From NCBI GenBank assembly GCA_963814165.1, contig CAWFBW010000004.1:1-64000 (forward strand): DNA of 64,000 nucleotides, written 5' to 3'. This DNA comes from DASRAA01 sp963814165 (lineage in GTDB: Bacteria > Acidobacteriota > Terriglobia > Terriglobales > Acidobacteriaceae). The translations under genes were made by a program, and so were the position numbers. A model generated the notes under the pieces. The model did no database searches. It was not told the DNA's origin and saw nothing but the letters and a program-made list of their open reading frames with translations. Positions 36,761-45,372 of the stretch are shown piece by piece. How positions within the stretch are numbered: the stretch's first letter is position 1; each line of letters starts with the position of its first letter.

Positions 36761-36859
36761 CCCACCCTTTCGCTTCGCGAAAGGATGGGGCACCCGGGTT
36801 TGTCGGGTGTGAAGGGAAAGCAGGTCCTTCGACTCGGACGCGCCCTGTTCAGCGCGTCC
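36761..36859. repeat. Two intergenic hairpins between purM and the GH27 gene
   Basis: The first arm pair is CCCACCCTTTCG with CGAAAGGATGGG (36761-36789, one mismatch). The second is GGACGCGC with GCGCGTCC (36836-36859), set in a run resembling TCCTTCGACTC...AGGATGAC, a sequence common in intergenic repeats. A T8 run at 36751-36758 lies on the wrong side to end purM transcription. They are likely REP-like elements. Confidence 0.5.
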
Positions 36860-36895
36860 TCACTAGGATGACAAATGTGAAAAGTTGACGCTGAA

Positions 36896-37963
36896 CTACT
36901 GGTAGGTGACGCGCTTTTCGCCTTTGACGATGCGGCCAATGGTGTAGCCCTTTTCGCCGCAGCGGTCGAGGATGGTCTGCGCCTTCTTGAACTTCTTGGC
37001 CGGAACCACCAGGATCATGCCGATGCCCATGTTGAACGTGCGCATCATGTCGTCGTCGGGAACGTTGCCGATGGCCTGCATGTGCAGGAAGATGGGCGGA
37101 ACCGGCCAGGAGTGAATTTCGACGATGGCTCCGGTGCCTTTGGGCAGAACGCGAGGCAGGTTTTCGGTGATGCCGCCGCCGGTGATGTGGGCCATGGCGC
37201 TGACGGCTTCGGCGTCGAGCATGCGGCGCACAATAGGCCAGTAGCTCTTGTGGGTGCGCATCAATTCGGTGCCAACCTTGCCCTTGATTTCGCTGACGTA
37301 GGAATCGGGCGTGCAGCGGGCGACGTCGAAGAAGAGCTTGCGGGCCAGCGAATAGCCGTTGGTGTGAAGGCCGGTGGAGGGTAACCCGATCAGGACATCC
37401 CCCACCTCGACGTCTTTGCCGGTGATGATTTTGGGGCGATCGACAACGCCAACGATGAAGCCCGCCAGGTCGTATTCGCCGTCGGAATAGAAGCCGGGCA
37501 TCTCGGCGGTTTCGCCACCGATGAGCGCGCAGCCGTTCGCCTTGCAGGCGTCGGCGATGCCGCTGACGACCTTTTCGGCTACATCGGGCTTGAGTTTGCC
37601 GGTGGCGAAGTAGTCCATGAAGAACATGGGAGCGGCGCCCTGCACAGCGATGTCGTTGACGCAGTGGTTGACCAGGTCGGCGCCGATGGTATGGTGCAGG
37701 TTCATGTCGAAGGCGAGCTTGAGCTTGGTGCCGACGCCGTCAACGCTGGAGACCAGCACGGGATCGAGGTATTTCTTGCGGTCAATGGCGAACAGGCCGC
37801 CAAAGCCGCCGATCTCGCTCAAAACACCACGGTTAAAGGTCTTGTGGGCCAGGTACTTGATGCGCTGCTTGGTGCGGTTGGCGCGCTCGATATCAACGCC
37901 GGCGTCGGCGTAGGTAATGACGCGGTCTTCGACAGTTTGCTTAGCCAAGAGTCGGGGTCCCAT
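36896..37963 (-). CDS. purM: Phosphoribosylformylglycinamidine cyclo-ligase (AIR synthetase)
   Basis: A 355-residue enzyme of purine biosynthesis that closes the imidazole ring of aminoimidazole ribonucleotide with ATP. The family signatures are clear: ITYADAGVDI near the N-terminus, SSVDGVGTKLKLA, HHTIGADLVNHCVNDI, GGETAEMPGFY, GLPSTGLHTNGYSLAR and HITGGGITENLPR. The length is normal. It is not SelD, which shares the fold. It is alone on the minus strand, with the divergent acyl-CoA synthetase gene upstream. Confidence 0.95.
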   Translation of the reverse strand: MGPRLLAKQTVEDRVITYADAGVDIERANRTKQRIKYLAHKTFNRGVLSEIGGFGGLFAIDRKKYLDPVLVSSVDGVGTKLKLAFDMNLHHTIGADLVNHCVNDIAVQGAAPMFFMDYFATGKLKPDVAEKVVSGIADACKANGCALIGGETAEMPGFYSDGEYDLAGFIVGVVDRPKIITGKDVEVGDVLIGLPSTGLHTNGYSLARKLFFDVARCTPDSYVSEIKGKVGTELMRTHKSYWPIVRRMLDAEAVSAMAHITGGGITENLPRVLPKGTGAIVEIHSWPVPPIFLHMQAIGNVPDDDMMRTFNMGIGMILVVPAKKFKKAQTILDRCGEKGYTIGRIVKGEKRVTYQ

Positions 37964-38154
37964 CCAGAGGGCGTGTCGCCGCAGAAACCTTTGAAGGAAA
38001 AGACGATTGTACCATTGCGGGGGATTACGGACCGGGGCCCGCCGGTGACAGCAGAATGAATTGTGAGCCGCATCACGATCGGGCGTGCGGGGTGGTGCGG
38101 GGCGTCGCTCAGGGCGATAAACTAGAAGTTCATACCTTCCTTATAAGGAGCTCC

Positions 38155-40905
38155 ATGACTACCGTAGTGGAAAAAAGCAAGCCCTGGGCGAAAGCCGATC
38201 CGTCGTCTGACGTGTACCGTTCCGAAAGCCATCCCCTGGACCCGCTATTCGCACCCCGCAGCGTCGCCGTCGTGGGCGCCACCGAAAGAGTTGGCAGCGT
38301 GGGCAGGTCCGTCTTATGGAACCTGCTGAGCAACCCCTTCGGCGGGACCGTCTTTCCGGTGAATTCCAAGCGTCCCAGCGTGCTGGGCATCAAGGCGTAC
38401 CCCAATGTCTCGGAGCTTCCCGACAAGGTGGACCTGGTGGTGGTGACGACGCCGGCCGACACCGTTCCCGACGTGCTGGCGGAGTCGGTGGAAGCGGGCA
38501 TCCCGGCGGGCATCGTGATCTCGGCGGGATTCAAGGAGCACGGCGAGCACGGCAAAGAGCTAGAGTCTCGCATCACACAGATCATTCGCGGCAAAATGCG
38601 GTTGATTGGGCCGAACTGCCTGGGGGTGATGAACCCGGTCCGCGGCCTGAATGCGACGTTCGCGCATTCGATCGCGCGGCCGGGCAAGGTGGCCTTCATC
38701 AGCCAGAGCGGAGCGTTACTGACTGCAATTCTCGACTGGAGTTTGCGCGAGAATGTGGGATTTAGCTCGTTCGTGTCGACTGGGTCCATGCTCGATGTGA
38801 GCTGGGGCGACCTGATCGACTATTTCGGCACCGACCCGCGCACGCACAGCATCGTGATTTACATGGAGTCGATCGGAGACGCCAGCGCATTTCTCTCGGC
38901 GGCACGCGAAGTATCGCTGAACAAGCCGATCATCGTGATCAAGGCGGGACGCACGGCGCAGGCCGCCAAAGCCGCAGCCTCGCATACGGGGTCGCTCACT
39001 GGCAGCGACGAGGTGCTGGAAGCGGCGTTCCGGCGCAGCGGTGTGTTGCGCGTGAACAGTATTGCAGACATCTTCTTCATGACTGATGTGCTGGCGAAGC
39101 AGCCGCGCCCGCGGGGCAATCGACTGGCCATCCTCACCAATGCCGGCGGACCGGGCGTGTTGGCAACTGACGCCTTGGTTGCGGGAGGCGGCGAGTTGGC
39201 TGAGCTTTCGCCGCAAACCATGGCAGCATTTGACGAGATTCTGCCGGCGCAGTGGAGCCACAACAATCCGGTGGACATTTTGGGCGACGCTGAACCAGAA
39301 CGGTATGCGAAGTCGCTGGAGATCGCGGCGAAAGATCCGGCGATCGACGGCATGCTGGTGATTCTGACACCGCAGGACATGACGAATCCGACGCAGATCG
39401 CCGAAAAGCTGAAGCCGTATGCCAAGGGCTTCGGCAAGCCGGTGCTCGCAAGTTGGATGGGCGGCGCTGAAGTTGCTGCGGGTGAGCAGATCCTGAACCA
39501 GGCGGGCATTCCGACGTTCCAGTTCCCCGATAGCGCGGTGCGAGCCTTCAATTACATGTGGCGCTATTCGTACAACCTGAAGGGTTTGTACGAGACGCCG
39601 ACGCTGCCGCAACACGCCGATGCCGAGCTGAAGCGCGGCAAAGCGGCACGCATCCTGCGCGAGGCGCGGGAACAGAAACGTACGCTGCTCACAGAATTTG
39701 AAGCGAAGCAGTTGCTCGAATCCTACGGTATTCCCACGGTGGAAACCCGCGTCGCCGTCACCGAGGAGGAAGCGGTACAGGCGGCGGAGGCAATTGGTTA
39801 TCCCGTCGTCGTCAAGTTGCACTCCTACACCATTACCCACAAGACCGATGTTGGTGGTGTGCAGCTTAACCTGCGCAACGCCGACGATGTCGGACGAGCC
39901 TTTCGCCTGATCAAACTCTTCGTTTCCGAGAAGCCCGGTCTTGAGCACTTCCAGGGCGTCACGGTGCAGCCCATGATCAAGCTCGATGGATACGAGCTGA
40001 TTATCGGCAGCAGCCTCGACGCGCAATTTGGCCCGGTAATGCTGTTCGGCACCGGCGGACAGTTGGTGGAGGTATTCAAGGACCGGGCACTGGCGCTGCC
40101 TCCGCTGAATTCGACACTAGCTCGGCGGATGATGGAGCAGACCAAGATCTACAAGGCCCTGCAAGGCGTCCGCGGACGCAAGCCGGTGGACATCGAGGCG
40201 CTGGACGAATTGCTGGTGCGTTTCAGTCAGTTGATCGTCGAGCAGCGCTGGATCAAGGAAATCGACATCAATCCTCTGCTGGCTTCGTCGGAGCATTTGC
40301 TGGCGCTGGATGCCCGCGTCATCTTGCACGACCCGGAAATGACGGAAGACGAGTTGCCGGAGTCGGCGATTCATCCTTACCCGGTCAAGTTGGTTTCAAC
40401 ATGGACGATGAAAGACGGCAACGACGTGGTAATCCGGCCGATTCGACCGGAGGATGAGCCGCTGCTAATCACCTTTCACGAGAAGCTGTCGGAAAGAAGC
40501 GTGTACCTGCGCTATTTCCAGCCGATGAAGCTGACGCAACGAACCGCGCACGAGCGGCTGACGCGCATCTGCTTCATTGACTACGATCGCGAGATGGCGC
40601 TGGTAGCCGAACGCAAGGACGAAGCCGGCGAGCCAGAGTTGCTGGCTGTCGGACGCTTGAGCAAGATCCACGGACGCGATGAGGGCGAACTGGCGGCAGT
40701 GGCCATCGACGCGGCGCAGCACAAGGGCCTGGGCACCGAGCTCTACCGGCGCTTGATCGAAGTAGCCCGCGAGGCCAAGCTGAAGAAGCTGGTTTCCATC
40801 ATGCTGCCGGAGAACCGGGAGATGCGGGCGCTGTGCGTGAAGCTGGGCTTCAAGATGTTTTCGAGCCTGGAAGACAACATGATTCGCGCGGAACTGGACA
40901 TGTAA
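38155..40905 (+). CDS. ADP-forming acetyl-CoA synthetase fused to a GNAT acetyltransferase
   Basis: A 916-residue fusion. A CoA-binding domain (about 30-125) with VAVVGATERVGSVG is followed by the succinyl-CoA-synthetase-like domains (to about 450), with the phospho-accepting His at 277 in AASHTGSLTG. An ATP-grasp domain follows (about 490-715, TEFEAKQLLESYGIPT and HKTDVGGV). The C-terminal GNAT domain (about 745-916) has AIDAAQHKGLGTELYRRLI. The synthetase half would make ATP from acyl-CoA; the GNAT half could acetylate lysines, as in Pat-type enzymes, but in these fusions either activity may be lost. ATG 38155 has AAGGAG upstream. Confidence 0.9.
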   Translation: MTTVVEKSKPWAKADPSSDVYRSESHPLDPLFAPRSVAVVGATERVGSVGRSVLWNLLSNPFGGTVFPVNSKRPSVLGIKAYPNVSELPDKVDLVVVTTPADTVPDVLAESVEAGIPAGIVISAGFKEHGEHGKELESRITQIIRGKMRLIGPNCLGVMNPVRGLNATFAHSIARPGKVAFISQSGALLTAILDWSLRENVGFSSFVSTGSMLDVSWGDLIDYFGTDPRTHSIVIYMESIGDASAFLSAAREVSLNKPIIVIKAGRTAQAAKAAASHTGSLTGSDEVLEAAFRRSGVLRVNSIADIFFMTDVLAKQPRPRGNRLAILTNAGGPGVLATDALVAGGGELAELSPQTMAAFDEILPAQWSHNNPVDILGDAEPERYAKSLEIAAKDPAIDGMLVILTPQDMTNPTQIAEKLKPYAKGFGKPVLASWMGGAEVAAGEQILNQAGIPTFQFPDSAVRAFNYMWRYSYNLKGLYETPTLPQHADAELKRGKAARILREAREQKRTLLTEFEAKQLLESYGIPTVETRVAVTEEEAVQAAEAIGYPVVVKLHSYTITHKTDVGGVQLNLRNADDVGRAFRLIKLFVSEKPGLEHFQGVTVQPMIKLDGYELIIGSSLDAQFGPVMLFGTGGQLVEVFKDRALALPPLNSTLARRMMEQTKIYKALQGVRGRKPVDIEALDELLVRFSQLIVEQRWIKEIDINPLLASSEHLLALDARVILHDPEMTEDELPESAIHPYPVKLVSTWTMKDGNDVVIRPIRPEDEPLLITFHEKLSERSVYLRYFQPMKLTQRTAHERLTRICFIDYDREMALVAERKDEAGEPELLAVGRLSKIHGRDEGELAAVAIDAAQHKGLGTELYRRLIEVAREAKLKKLVSIMLPENREMRALCVKLGFKMFSSLEDNMIRAELDM

Positions 40906-40912
40906 GTGTGGC

Positions 40913-40973
40913 GTCGGCCAAGGCCGACTCGTATTGTTCATTGGCCTGCTTACCGCGGGCTTATGCCCACGGT
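40913..40973. repeat. Two REP-like hairpins after the synthetase gene
   Basis: GTCGGCC-AA-GGCCGAC at 40913-40928, and ACCGCGGGC with GCCCACGGT at 40952-40973 with one mismatch. Both follow the short-loop design of the 35.1 kb cluster. They lie between convergent genes and may help end transcription. Confidence 0.55.
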
Positions 40974-41036
40974 TAAAAGGGACAAACCGATACACCAAAC
41001 AGATGACGCCCTACGGGCTCCCGCGCCGGTTCGGCG

Positions 41037-41663
41037 CTAGAGCCAACCCTTGGCGCGAGCGATTCGTGCGGCCTCGACGCGGTTGGCAGCGCCGAGCTTG
41101 CTGATGGCTTCTGACAAGTAATTGCGCACTGTGCCTTCCGACAGGCTCAATTCGGTGGCGATGTCGGAGCTGGCAACGCCCTCGCCTGCGAGTCGCAGCA
41201 CCTGGCGTTCGCGCTCAGTAAGCGGGTCAGGCTCGTCGGTCCAGGCTTCGGCGGCGAGTTGGGGATCGATGACGCGCAATCCCGCGCGCACACGGCGGAC
41301 GGCATCGGCAAGTTGCTCGGCAGGCATGTCTTTCAGCAAGTAACCGGAGGCCCCGGCTTCGAGCGCCCGGCGCAAGTATCCGGCTCGTGCGAAGGTGGTC
41401 AGAATAATGACGCGGACATGTGTGCCGCGCCGCTTCAGTTCGGCAGCTACTTCGAGTCCGGTGAGAGTGGGCATCTCGATGTCGGTCACCAGGACATCGG
41501 GCCGATGCTGCTGCACCAGTCGCAAAGCTTCGTCGCCGGTTCGGGCGCGGGCGACAACCTCGATGTCGTCTTCCATTTCCAGCAACGCGGCGAGGGCGCC
41601 GAGGACCATGGCCTGGTCCTCGGCGATGACGACTCGGATCTTGTCGCGCTTTGCGCCGGGCAT
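41037..41663 (-). CDS. LuxR-family response regulator (DesR/NarL type)
   Basis: A 208-residue two-component regulator. The receiver domain has the acidic pair EDQ, the phospho-accepting Asp in VLVTDIEMP and the Lys in LLKDMP. A C-terminal LuxR helix-turn-helix (LTERERQVLRLAGEGVASSD, then LSLSEGTVRNYLSEAISKLG) binds DNA. ATG 41663 is chosen; the frame is open further upstream but overlaps the kinase gene. The partner kinase is directly upstream. Confidence 0.9.
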   Translation of the reverse strand: MPGAKRDKIRVVIAEDQAMVLGALAALLEMEDDIEVVARARTGDEALRLVQQHRPDVLVTDIEMPTLTGLEVAAELKRRGTHVRVIILTTFARAGYLRRALEAGASGYLLKDMPAEQLADAVRRVRAGLRVIDPQLAAEAWTDEPDPLTERERQVLRLAGEGVASSDIATELSLSEGTVRNYLSEAISKLGAANRVEAARIARAKGWL

Positions 41664-41667
41664 GCCC

Positions 41668-42780
41668 TCAGTTTCGCAGAGCAGGGGCAGCCGAGGCGAG
41701 AGGTAAATCGATGATGAGGCGAGTTCCGTTCGAAGTAAGCAGGCGGAGGGAGCCTCCGACGGCCTCCAGGCGTTCTCGCATGCCACGAAGGCCGTTGCCT
41801 TCCGGACCTGCTGCGCCGCGTCCGTCGTCAGCAACTTCGAGAGTACAGAGCAACTGGCTGCGCTTCAGGGTGACGTTGCAACGGCGAGCTTCGGCGTGAC
41901 GAACTACGTTGGTGACTGCCTCGCGTAGGGCCAGCGAAAGCACAGATTCCTGCGCCGGGCTGAGTTGCACCGCGTCGGTATCGCACTCGACGGAGACGCC
42001 GGCAGTCTCGAGTGCGGCGCGAGCACGAGCAAGCTCGGCGAAAATGCCATCGCTGCGATAGCCGCGGATGGCCTCTCGTACATCGACCAGCGCGGCGCGG
42101 GATGCGTTCTCGACATCCTGCATCTCCTGCTTTGCGCGCTGGGGGTCACGATCGACCAGCTTGCGGGCCAATTCAGACTTCAGAGTAATCAGCGAGAGCG
42201 TGTGACCCAGGACATCATGCAGGTCGCGGGCGATGCGTTCGCGCTCGGCGACCTTGGCGAGATGCTCGATCTCATCGTTCGCCAGGCGTAACTCCTGCCG
42301 GGCACATTCTTTGGACGCCCAGTGATGATTGCCCAATCCAACCAGGACAATCAGCATCAGCATCGAAGCCCAGTTTGCCAAGTCCAGATTCAGCCGATGG
42401 GCATAAAACAAAAGGATCCCGACATCAACCGCCAGCAACGGCACCACCCAACGCAGCTTGGGATTAAACCCAATGACCGCGGCCGAGTAGATCAGCAAGC
42501 CGATCGAACCGGTGTTAAGAGGGAGAAAAACTATGGCCATCAGCAGCATGGCTGCTATGCAGATGTACTTCGCCCTCAGAGAACGGGCGAATGCCTGCAT
42601 GTAGAGATAGATAAAGAGCAGTCCGGCGAGCGTGTTCCAGGTCCAATGAATTGCGCCGGCGTGCTTCCAATAAGGGTCAAGGAAGAACCAGAGCATGAAC
42701 GGAAGCCACATCAGCGGAGCCCACTTATGCTCGTTGTTGGTGGGATAGATCGCGTACCAGATTTTGTGAATTGTTTTCAT
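41668..42780 (-). CDS. Sensor histidine kinase (HisKA_3, DesK-like)
   Basis: A 370-residue membrane kinase. About five hydrophobic segments fill residues 20-160. The HisKA_3 dimerisation domain follows with the phospho-His in ARDLHDVLGHTL, and then the ATPase domain with NVVRHAEA, DDGRG and GNGLRGMRERLEAVGG. The layout is that of DesK, which senses membrane state. It overlaps the small upstream gene by 4 bp. Together with the ABC genes, it probably controls its own exporter. Confidence 0.9.
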   Translation of the reverse strand: MKTIHKIWYAIYPTNNEHKWAPLMWLPFMLWFFLDPYWKHAGAIHWTWNTLAGLLFIYLYMQAFARSLRAKYICIAAMLLMAIVFLPLNTGSIGLLIYSAAVIGFNPKLRWVVPLLAVDVGILLFYAHRLNLDLANWASMLMLIVLVGLGNHHWASKECARQELRLANDEIEHLAKVAERERIARDLHDVLGHTLSLITLKSELARKLVDRDPQRAKQEMQDVENASRAALVDVREAIRGYRSDGIFAELARARAALETAGVSVECDTDAVQLSPAQESVLSLALREAVTNVVRHAEARRCNVTLKRSQLLCTLEVADDGRGAAGPEGNGLRGMRERLEAVGGSLRLLTSNGTRLIIDLPLASAAPALRN

Positions 42781-42962
42781 CGGCTTTTCGCAGCTTTGGC
42801 TTTATTGTCGCTGGAAGACGGTTCCGGCACAATCCCATACCAGATTGCGCCGCTAATGGTGAGCGCCAGAGCGAGGTCGAGCCAGCGAGCCGTCAACGTC
42901 AAAATAGTAAACAGCGCCATTGCCGCTGCCCATACCACCCATTGCAGGGTCCTGCTCGTCAT
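42777..42962 (-). CDS. Small membrane protein of a kinase/ABC operon
   Basis: A 61-residue protein with two hydrophobic segments (about 7-24 and 30-45) and a Lys/Ser tail. The 4-bp ATGA overlap with the kinase gene and its place in the operon speak for a real gene. It could be an accessory to the sensor or the exporter. No family is recognised. Confidence 0.6.
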   Translation of the reverse strand: MTSRTLQWVVWAAAMALFTILTLTARWLDLALALTISGAIWYGIVPEPSSSDNKAKAAKSR

Positions 42963-43114
42963 TATCAGTTCCTTTCTTCATTCAGGATCCCCGGTTCACC
43001 CCGGTCCGTTCAGTACGGGCTTGTCGGGTGAACCCGGAATCCTCGGCCTTGCAGTTTCGCCCGCCATCGGGGCGACAGGTGATGGCGGACGATCCTCGCC
43101 GGGCCAACTCGTCT

Positions 43115-43930
43115 TCATCCGTACGACGCTCCTTCGTCGCGCCAGTAGCCCCAGGCCGCCAGACCGAGGAAGAGCAGCATTACTCCGATCAGGGCCTGCA
43201 AGTGCCCCCAGGCCGCCGTGGGATGCGGATTGACTCCAATGACACTCAAAGCGAGCTGGCTCATGTGATAAGGCGGCAGCACAAGCGCCACCTTCTGCAA
43301 TACATGAGGCAGCATGAAGATCGGAATCCAGAGTCCCGAGCAGAACGACATCGGGAGATAGATCAGGTTCACCAACGCCGGCGCCGAATTCGGTTTGGCA
43401 AAGTACCCCAGGGCCAAACCCATCGCGCTAAACGGAATGGATCCGGCAACCAGAATGGCGATCAATTTGGCGGCAGTGAAGAACCCCAACCGGACTCCGC
43501 CGAAAGCTTCGCCGACGGCCAGCAGCACCAGTGAGATCGCTGTTGCAAACACCAAGGCATTGGCGATCTTAGCGAGGAAATACGCGGCCAGCGGCATGGG
43601 AGAAGCCCGCTTCACCTGCAGCCAGCCTTGGCCCCGTTCCATGGCGATACCGACGCCAAAGCTGAACATGGCGACGCCCATCACGCCATAGCACGCCATG
43701 GTGGCCAGTAAGTAAGTGGCTGTCTCGGCCCGGCGAGAACCGCTCGGCACCATCACGATGCCAAACAACACGTAAAACATGACGGGAAAGATGGTGGTGG
43801 AAAGCGAGAAGATCGGAATCCGGAGGTACTTCAGAATCTCGTACTTCGCCTCTTTCGCATACAGCGCGATCAGCCGGCCCGGTGAGAGTCGCGGCACGGC
43901 GTAGGTTGCGGGGAATGTGGTTGTTGCCAT
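43115..43930 (-). CDS. ABC-2 type transporter permease
   Basis: A 271-residue permease with six hydrophobic segments (ABC-2/DrrB-like). Typical segments are YEILKYLRIPIF near the N-terminus and NLIYLPMSFCSGLWIPIFMLPHVLQ near the C-terminus. It begins 1 bp after the stop of the ATP-binding gene. Such pairs, next to a DesK/DesR pair, often export peptides, lipids or drugs; the substrate cannot be told. Confidence 0.88.
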   Translation of the reverse strand: MATTTFPATYAVPRLSPGRLIALYAKEAKYEILKYLRIPIFSLSTTIFPVMFYVLFGIVMVPSGSRRAETATYLLATMACYGVMGVAMFSFGVGIAMERGQGWLQVKRASPMPLAAYFLAKIANALVFATAISLVLLAVGEAFGGVRLGFFTAAKLIAILVAGSIPFSAMGLALGYFAKPNSAPALVNLIYLPMSFCSGLWIPIFMLPHVLQKVALVLPPYHMSQLALSVIGVNPHPTAAWGHLQALIGVMLLFLGLAAWGYWRDEGASYG

Positions 43931-43931
43931 A

Positions 43932-44882
43932 CTAATTGCTCCGATCTGAATGCGATGAATGGTACTGGGTGAGCGCGAGGAAAGCCTCTTCCAATCCGGC
44001 GTTCGTCACTTCCAAGTCCGAAAGCCATGAATCACGTTGCAACAACTCGCGAACCACCGGCTCGGCGGCGCTCACCTGCAGTTCGAAGGCGTTGCGGTCT
44101 TCTTTCACGCTTATCACGCCCGGGATTTGCCGAATTTCGTTGGCTGTTAAGCGGCTCACGCAGCGAACTTGTTTGCCGATGGCGCGGGCCTTGATCTCCG
44201 CCGGAGTACCCTCGGCAACGATCGATCCATGCTGCAAAACCATGATGCGGTCGGCCAACGCGTCGGCTTCGTTCAGATAGTGGGTGGTGAGCAATACGGT
44301 CTTGCCGCGGGCGATCAGGCTGCGGATCTGCGCCCACATCAGGCGGCGGGCTTCCACGTCGAGTCCAACCGTCGGCTCATCCAGAAACAAGAGGTCCGGA
44401 TTACCACAAATGGCGATGCCAAAGAGTACCCGTTGCTTCTGGCCGCCGGACAGTTCGCCAAACAGCCGATCCTTGAAGTCTTCCAGTCCGGCAATCTTGA
44501 ACGTCTCCGCCAGGGGCAGCGGCTTCGGATAATAGGACGAAAACAAGTCGATGTGCTCGCGCACCTTCAAGGTCTCGGGCACGCGTCCGACCTGCAGCAT
44601 GGCGCCGCATCGCGTTCCCACATGCGACTGGCGCGGATCGGCACCGAAGACGGATACAGTGCCCGAATCCGGGCTTGCCAACCCAAGCAACATACGTACC
44701 AGGGTGGTCTTGCCGGCACCGTTGGGACCTAGCAGGGCAAGCAGTTCGCCGCTACGGAGATCGAGATTTACGTTGCGCAGGGCCGTGACCGGGCCGTAGC
44801 TCTTGGTCATTCCGCGGGACTGTGCCACGCCTACGCCACGTGAAGAGGCGAGATTTGAAATCGAAGCAACTGCAGCAGCCAT
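43932..44882 (-). CDS. ABC transporter ATP-binding protein
   Basis: A 316-residue ATPase with Walker A GPNGAGKTT, signature LSGGQKQRV, Walker B LLFLDEP and the switch histidine in TTHYLNEAD. The C-terminal 90 residues extend past the ATPase core in the DUF4162-like manner. The first gene of the minus-strand operon ATPase - permease - small protein - kinase - regulator. Confidence 0.92.
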   Translation of the reverse strand: MAAAVASISNLASSRGVGVAQSRGMTKSYGPVTALRNVNLDLRSGELLALLGPNGAGKTTLVRMLLGLASPDSGTVSVFGADPRQSHVGTRCGAMLQVGRVPETLKVREHIDLFSSYYPKPLPLAETFKIAGLEDFKDRLFGELSGGQKQRVLFGIAICGNPDLLFLDEPTVGLDVEARRLMWAQIRSLIARGKTVLLTTHYLNEADALADRIMVLQHGSIVAEGTPAEIKARAIGKQVRCVSRLTANEIRQIPGVISVKEDRNAFELQVSAAEPVVRELLQRDSWLSDLEVTNAGLEEAFLALTQYHSSHSDRSN

Positions 44883-44970
44883 CGTTCACTCCTGACTAGA
44901 ATTCCCCGTTCTGAAAGCAATGTTCTTCCATTTCGGGAATGGCTGTTAGTGCCGATTGTCAGGCTGGGCC

Positions 44971-44986
44971 TGTGACAAATGTCATG
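44971..44986. promoter_or_regulatory. CRP/FNR-like half-matching site
   Basis: TGTGACAAATGTCATG contains the palindrome TGAC-N4-GTCA found also at the two sites near 45.24 kb. It lies in the divergent region, 89 bp from the start of the ATP-binding gene. A longer inverted repeat TTGTCA...TGACAA (44957-44978) overlaps it. Confidence 0.35.
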
Positions 44987-44996
44987 GCGAGAAGGC

Positions 44997-45150
44997 CGCT
45001 TTTCGCCTTTCGCTATTCGTCATTCGCTCTTGGCTTTGCGGCATTCGCTGGCGGGCGCGGCGGGCGGGCAACAATGCCAGCCAGCGTGCGGGGCGGTCTT
45101 CGCGAGCCAATGTCAGCAGCTTTCTGGCGAAGAGCGGAAGGCGAAAAGCG
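44997..45150. repeat. 154-bp element with 18-bp inverted ends
   Basis: The ends 44997-45014 and 45133-45150 are inverted copies matching at 17 of 18 bases (CGCTTTTCGCC...). Within it lie ATTCG-rich tandem motifs and a GC-rich centre with CGCTGG/CCAGCG arms. No credible gene is inside. It looks like a miniature inverted-repeat element, though no target-site duplication is visible. Confidence 0.4.
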
Positions 45151-45227
45151 AAGTGCGCCCCCACAAGACCAATGGTCGTGCCGTCTTCCTCCAGCCAGTG
45201 AATCATTTGTTACAGATTTGCACCGGG

Positions 45228-45265
45228 AGTGACCCTTGTCACTTTTTGACGTGACTGGAGTCACG
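45228..45265 (+). promoter_or_regulatory. Two tandem palindromic operators, 22 bp apart
   Basis: AGTGACCCTTGTCACT (45228-45243) and CGTGACTGGAGTCACG (45250-45265) are two perfect palindromes sharing GTGAC-N4-GTCAC. Their centres are 22 bp apart, two helical turns, so they face the same side of DNA. The pattern resembles CRP/FNR-family sites (TGTGAC-N4-GTCACA). They end 107 bp before the gene at 45373, the first of the oxidoreductase operon. Confidence 0.6.
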
Positions 45266-45372
45266 GCTCAAAACCGGCAAAAAGCCGACACTTAACTGTA
45301 AGAAAGTATGGGTGCCGCTGGTGCCATGCTCTGCCTGCCTCAGGCATCTGCGGAAACGAAAGAAGGCTAGAG

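Noticed and set aside
36896..37963. SelD (selenophosphate synthetase), which would fit the selenoprotein
   Set aside because: The protein shares the fold but has the AIR-synthetase signatures (GGETAEMPGFY, GLPSTGLHTNGYS) and lacks SelD features, so it is PurM.
38716..40026. A 436-codon open frame antisense to the acyl-CoA synthetase
   Set aside because: Shadow of a well-supported gene, Arg/His-rich composition and no family features.
44979..45254. Short open frames in the 44.9-45.3 kb gap
   Set aside because: Their translations only reflect tandem ATTCG-type repeats and inverted arms; both strands give competing frames.
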